Assembly (NCBI GenBank): GCA_945876015.1
Contig: CAMCNM010000093.1
Span: 1-7,251 of the forward strand
Direction: 5' to 3'
Source: Gemmatimonas phototrophica
GTDB lineage: Bacteria; Gemmatimonadota; Gemmatimonadetes; Longimicrobiales; Gaopeijiaceae
Length of the DNA: 7,251 bases
The notes beneath the pieces were generated by a model. That model saw only the letters and a program-made list of their open reading frames with translations. It did not search any database and was not told the origin of the DNA. Numbering within the stretch: position 1 is the stretch's first letter; each line of letters opens with the position of its first letter. Below, one piece after another: positions 5,622 to 7,251 of this stretch. The position numbers were made by a program, and so were the translations under genes.

Positions 5622-7251
5622 GTGACTGCGAGACCTTCCGCCGGCTCCACGCCGGCTGCTTCCACCGCCTGGCGGGACACGTCGCCCGCCGACCGGATCG
5701 CTCGCCTCCGTGAGGAGCTGTCCCGCCGCGTCCTGGTGCTCGACGGCGCGATGGGGACGATGGTCCAGTCGTACCAGCTTACCGAGGAGGATTTCCGCGG
5801 CGAGCGCTTCAAGGATCACCCCTCCTCGCTGATGGGCGCTGGCGACCTGCTCGCTCTCACGCGCCCCCACGTGCTGGACGAGATCCACCGCGCGTACCTG
5901 AACGCCGGCGCGGACCTCATCGAGACCAACACGTTCGTAGCCACGCGCATCGCGCTCGCGGACTACGACCTCCAGCAGCACGCCCGCGAGATCAACCGTG
6001 AGGCCGCCCGGATCGCGCGGCGCGCGGTGGACGACGTGGCGGAGGCGACCGGTCGGCCGCGTTGGGTGGCGGGCTCGATCGGGCCGACCAACCGGAGCGC
6101 GTCGATCTCCCCCGACGTGAACGACCCGGGCTTCAGGAACGTCACGTTCGACGACCTGGTCGAAGCCTACCGCGAGCAAGCGGAGGGACTGCTCGAGGGC
6201 GGCGCCGACGTGCTCTTCGTCGAGACCATCTTCGACACGCTGAACGCGAAGGCCGCGCTGTACGCGCTCACCAAGCTGCTTGCGGACAAGGGCCTGGAGA
6301 CTCCGGTCATGGTGAGCGGCACGATCACCGACCAATCCGGGCGCACGCTCACCGGGCAGACCGCGGAGGCGTGGTGGTACTCGATGCGCCACGGCGTCGC
6401 CGCGGCGTTCCCCGACGGCCGCGCGCCCTGGCGCGTCCACGAGGGGTCGAGCACGGGCGTGTTTTCCGTCGGGCTCAACTGCGCGCTCGGTCCGAAGCAG
6501 CTGCGGCAGTACCTCGCGGACGTGTCCGCGATCGCCGACGTGTGGGTGACGTGCCACCCCAACGCCGGGCTACCCAACGAGATGGGCGGCTACGACCTGA
6601 CTCCCGCGGCGATGGCTGCCTCCGTGCGCGAGTTCGCCGAGGCGGGCCTCGTGAACGTGATCGGCGGGTGCTGCGGCACCACGCCCGACCACATCGCGGC
6701 GATGGTCGCGGCGGTGGAGGGCCTGCCGCCGCGCGCGGTCCCCGAGCTGCCGGACCGCATGAGGCTGTCCGGTCTGGAGCCGATCGTCGTCGGACCCGAC
6801 TCCCTGTTCGTGAACATAGGCGAGCGCACCAACGTGACCGGGTCGGCGCGCTTCCGCCGGCTGATCCACGAGGGCGATCTCGGCACCGCGGTGGACGTCG
6901 CGCGCCAGCAGGTCGAGGGCGGCGCGCAGGTCATCGACGTGAACATGGACGAGGGCCTGCTCGACTCCGTCGCTGCGATGCGGCAGTACCTCAACCTGGT
7001 CGCCGCCGAGCCGGACGTGAGCAAGGTCCCGCTCATGGTGGACTCGTCGCGCTGGGAGGTGATCGAGGCGGGCCTCAGGTGCGTGCAGGGGAAAGGCGTG
7101 GTGAACTCGATCTCGCTCAAGGAGGGCGAGGAGGAGTTCCGCCGCGTCGCGCGCGAGGTGCGGGCGCTCGGCGCCGCCGTGGTCGTGATGGCGTTCGACG
7201 AGTCCGGACAGGCCGACACGGTCGAACGCTGGCTCTCGGTTCTCGGGCGCG
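5622..7251 (+). CDS. metH: Cobalamin-dependent methionine synthase MetH, N-terminal part (partial)
   Basis: MetH transfers a methyl group from 5-methyltetrahydrofolate through cobalamin to homocysteine. The window holds 543 codons, cut by the right edge before the cobalamin and activation domains. The homocysteine domain starts near residue 38 with [17 protein letters not shown]. It carries the Zn-binding Cys residues in GLNCALG (Cys287) and GGCCGTT (Cys350, Cys351), so it looks catalytically complete. The pterin-binding domain begins near residue 396 with [16 protein letters not shown]. It continues through [20 protein letters not shown] and [10 protein letters not shown] to [14 protein letters not shown]. 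Relative to E. coli MetH there is an insertion of about 20 residues (about 260-281) just before the Cys287 strand. The GTG at 5622 was chosen because it directly follows the terminator hairpin, with a weak GGTGG eight bases upstream. GTGs at 5610 and 5613 are in frame and possible. The first 25 or so residues are a Thr/Ala/Pro-rich tail not seen in E. coli MetH. Regulation may involve the leader and terminator upstream. Confidence 0.93.
   Translation, partial: MTARPSAGSTPAASTAWRDTSPADRIARLREELSRRVLVLDGAMGTMVQSYQLTEEDFRGERFKDHPSSLMGAGDLLALTRPHVLDEIHRAYLNAGADLIETNTFVATRIALADYDLQQHAREINREAARIARRAVDDVAEATGRPRWVAGSIGPTNRSASISPDVNDPGFRNVTFDDLVEAYREQAEGLLEGGADVLFVETIFDTLNAKAALYALTKLLADKGLETPVMVSGTITDQSGRTLTGQTAEAWWYSMRHGVAAAFPDGRAPWRVHEGSSTGVFSVGLNCALGPKQLRQYLADVSAIADVWVTCHPNAGLPNEMGGYDLTPAAMAASVREFAEAGLVNVIGGCCGTTPDHIAAMVAAVEGLPPRAVPELPDRMRLSGLEPIVVGPDSLFVNIGERTNVTGSARFRRLIHEGDLGTAVDVARQQVEGGAQVIDVNMDEGLLDSVAAMRQYLNLVAAEPDVSKVPLMVDSSRWEVIEAGLRCVQGKGVVNSISLKEGEEEFRRVAREVRALGAAVVVMAFDESGQADTVERWLSVLGR

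Noticed and set aside
4501..5625. Plus-strand open frame of 374 codons across the lipoprotein gene
   Set aside because: Its Ser/Ala repeats are the antisense image of the lipoprotein repeats. The minus strand has the signal peptide, lipobox and ribosome binding site.
5640..5656. Perfect hairpin GCCGGC-TCCAC-GCCGGC just after the metH start, considered as a terminator
   Set aside because: No T-run follows and it falls within the early metH codons. It is more likely incidental or a mild effect on translation.
5513..5713. Short plus-strand frame through the metH leader, considered as a Met leader peptide
   Set aside because: It has no run of Met codons, starts with TTG without a ribosome binding site, and overlaps the metH start in another frame.
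5604..6557. Minus-strand open frame of 317 codons opposite metH
   Set aside because: metH is unmistakable on the plus strand and the antisense product has no family features.

Overview
The window is a very GC-rich bacterial chromosomal stretch, densely packed with genes whose base usage looks uniform. Three things suggest a diderm of the FCB group (Gemmatimonadota, Candidatus Eisenbacteria or similar): an LptF/LptG pair, which requires an LPS-type outer membrane; a partial protein resembling the N-terminal part of SprA, the giant outer-membrane protein of type IX secretion and gliding systems; and an LptF form with an 'EIYKKYALSFACVVFVLVG' fourth membrane segment. The phylum is an inference from recalled family features, not a database result.

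Layout, left to right. (1) 1-927, minus: N-terminal 309 codons of a large exported SprA-like surface protein, cut by the left edge. (2) 928-1106: short divergent intergenic region. (3) 1107-3592, plus: lptF then lptG, overlapping by one base, encoding the inner-membrane half of the LPS transport ABC exporter. lptF seems to start at CTG. (4) 3597-4508, minus, convergent with lptG and only 4 bp away: dapF-like diaminopimelate epimerase, in which both positions of the catalytic cysteine pair are serine. (5) 4515-5378, minus, just upstream of dapF and in the same frame: a small lipoprotein with three 62-residue repeats. (6) 5379-5621: divergent regulatory region with an inverted repeat, a weak plus-strand promoter, a foldable leader and a terminator-like hairpin ending in T5. 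(7) 5622-7251, plus: metH, cobalamin-dependent methionine synthase, cut by the right edge (homocysteine domain complete, folate domain partial).

Functionally the window mixes envelope biogenesis (SprA-like protein, LptFG, repeat lipoprotein) with amino-acid metabolism (DapF for meso-DAP and lysine, MetH for methionine and folate recycling). The lipoprotein and dapF probably share a transcript. The hairpin with a T-run between the likely metH promoter and the metH start suggests control by premature termination, but I cannot match the leader to a known riboswitch class.

There is no sign of mobile elements, CRISPR arrays, tRNA or rRNA genes. The points most worth a second look are the Ser/Ser DapF, the unclassified metH leader, the repeat lipoprotein, and two genes whose only sensible starts are CTG.
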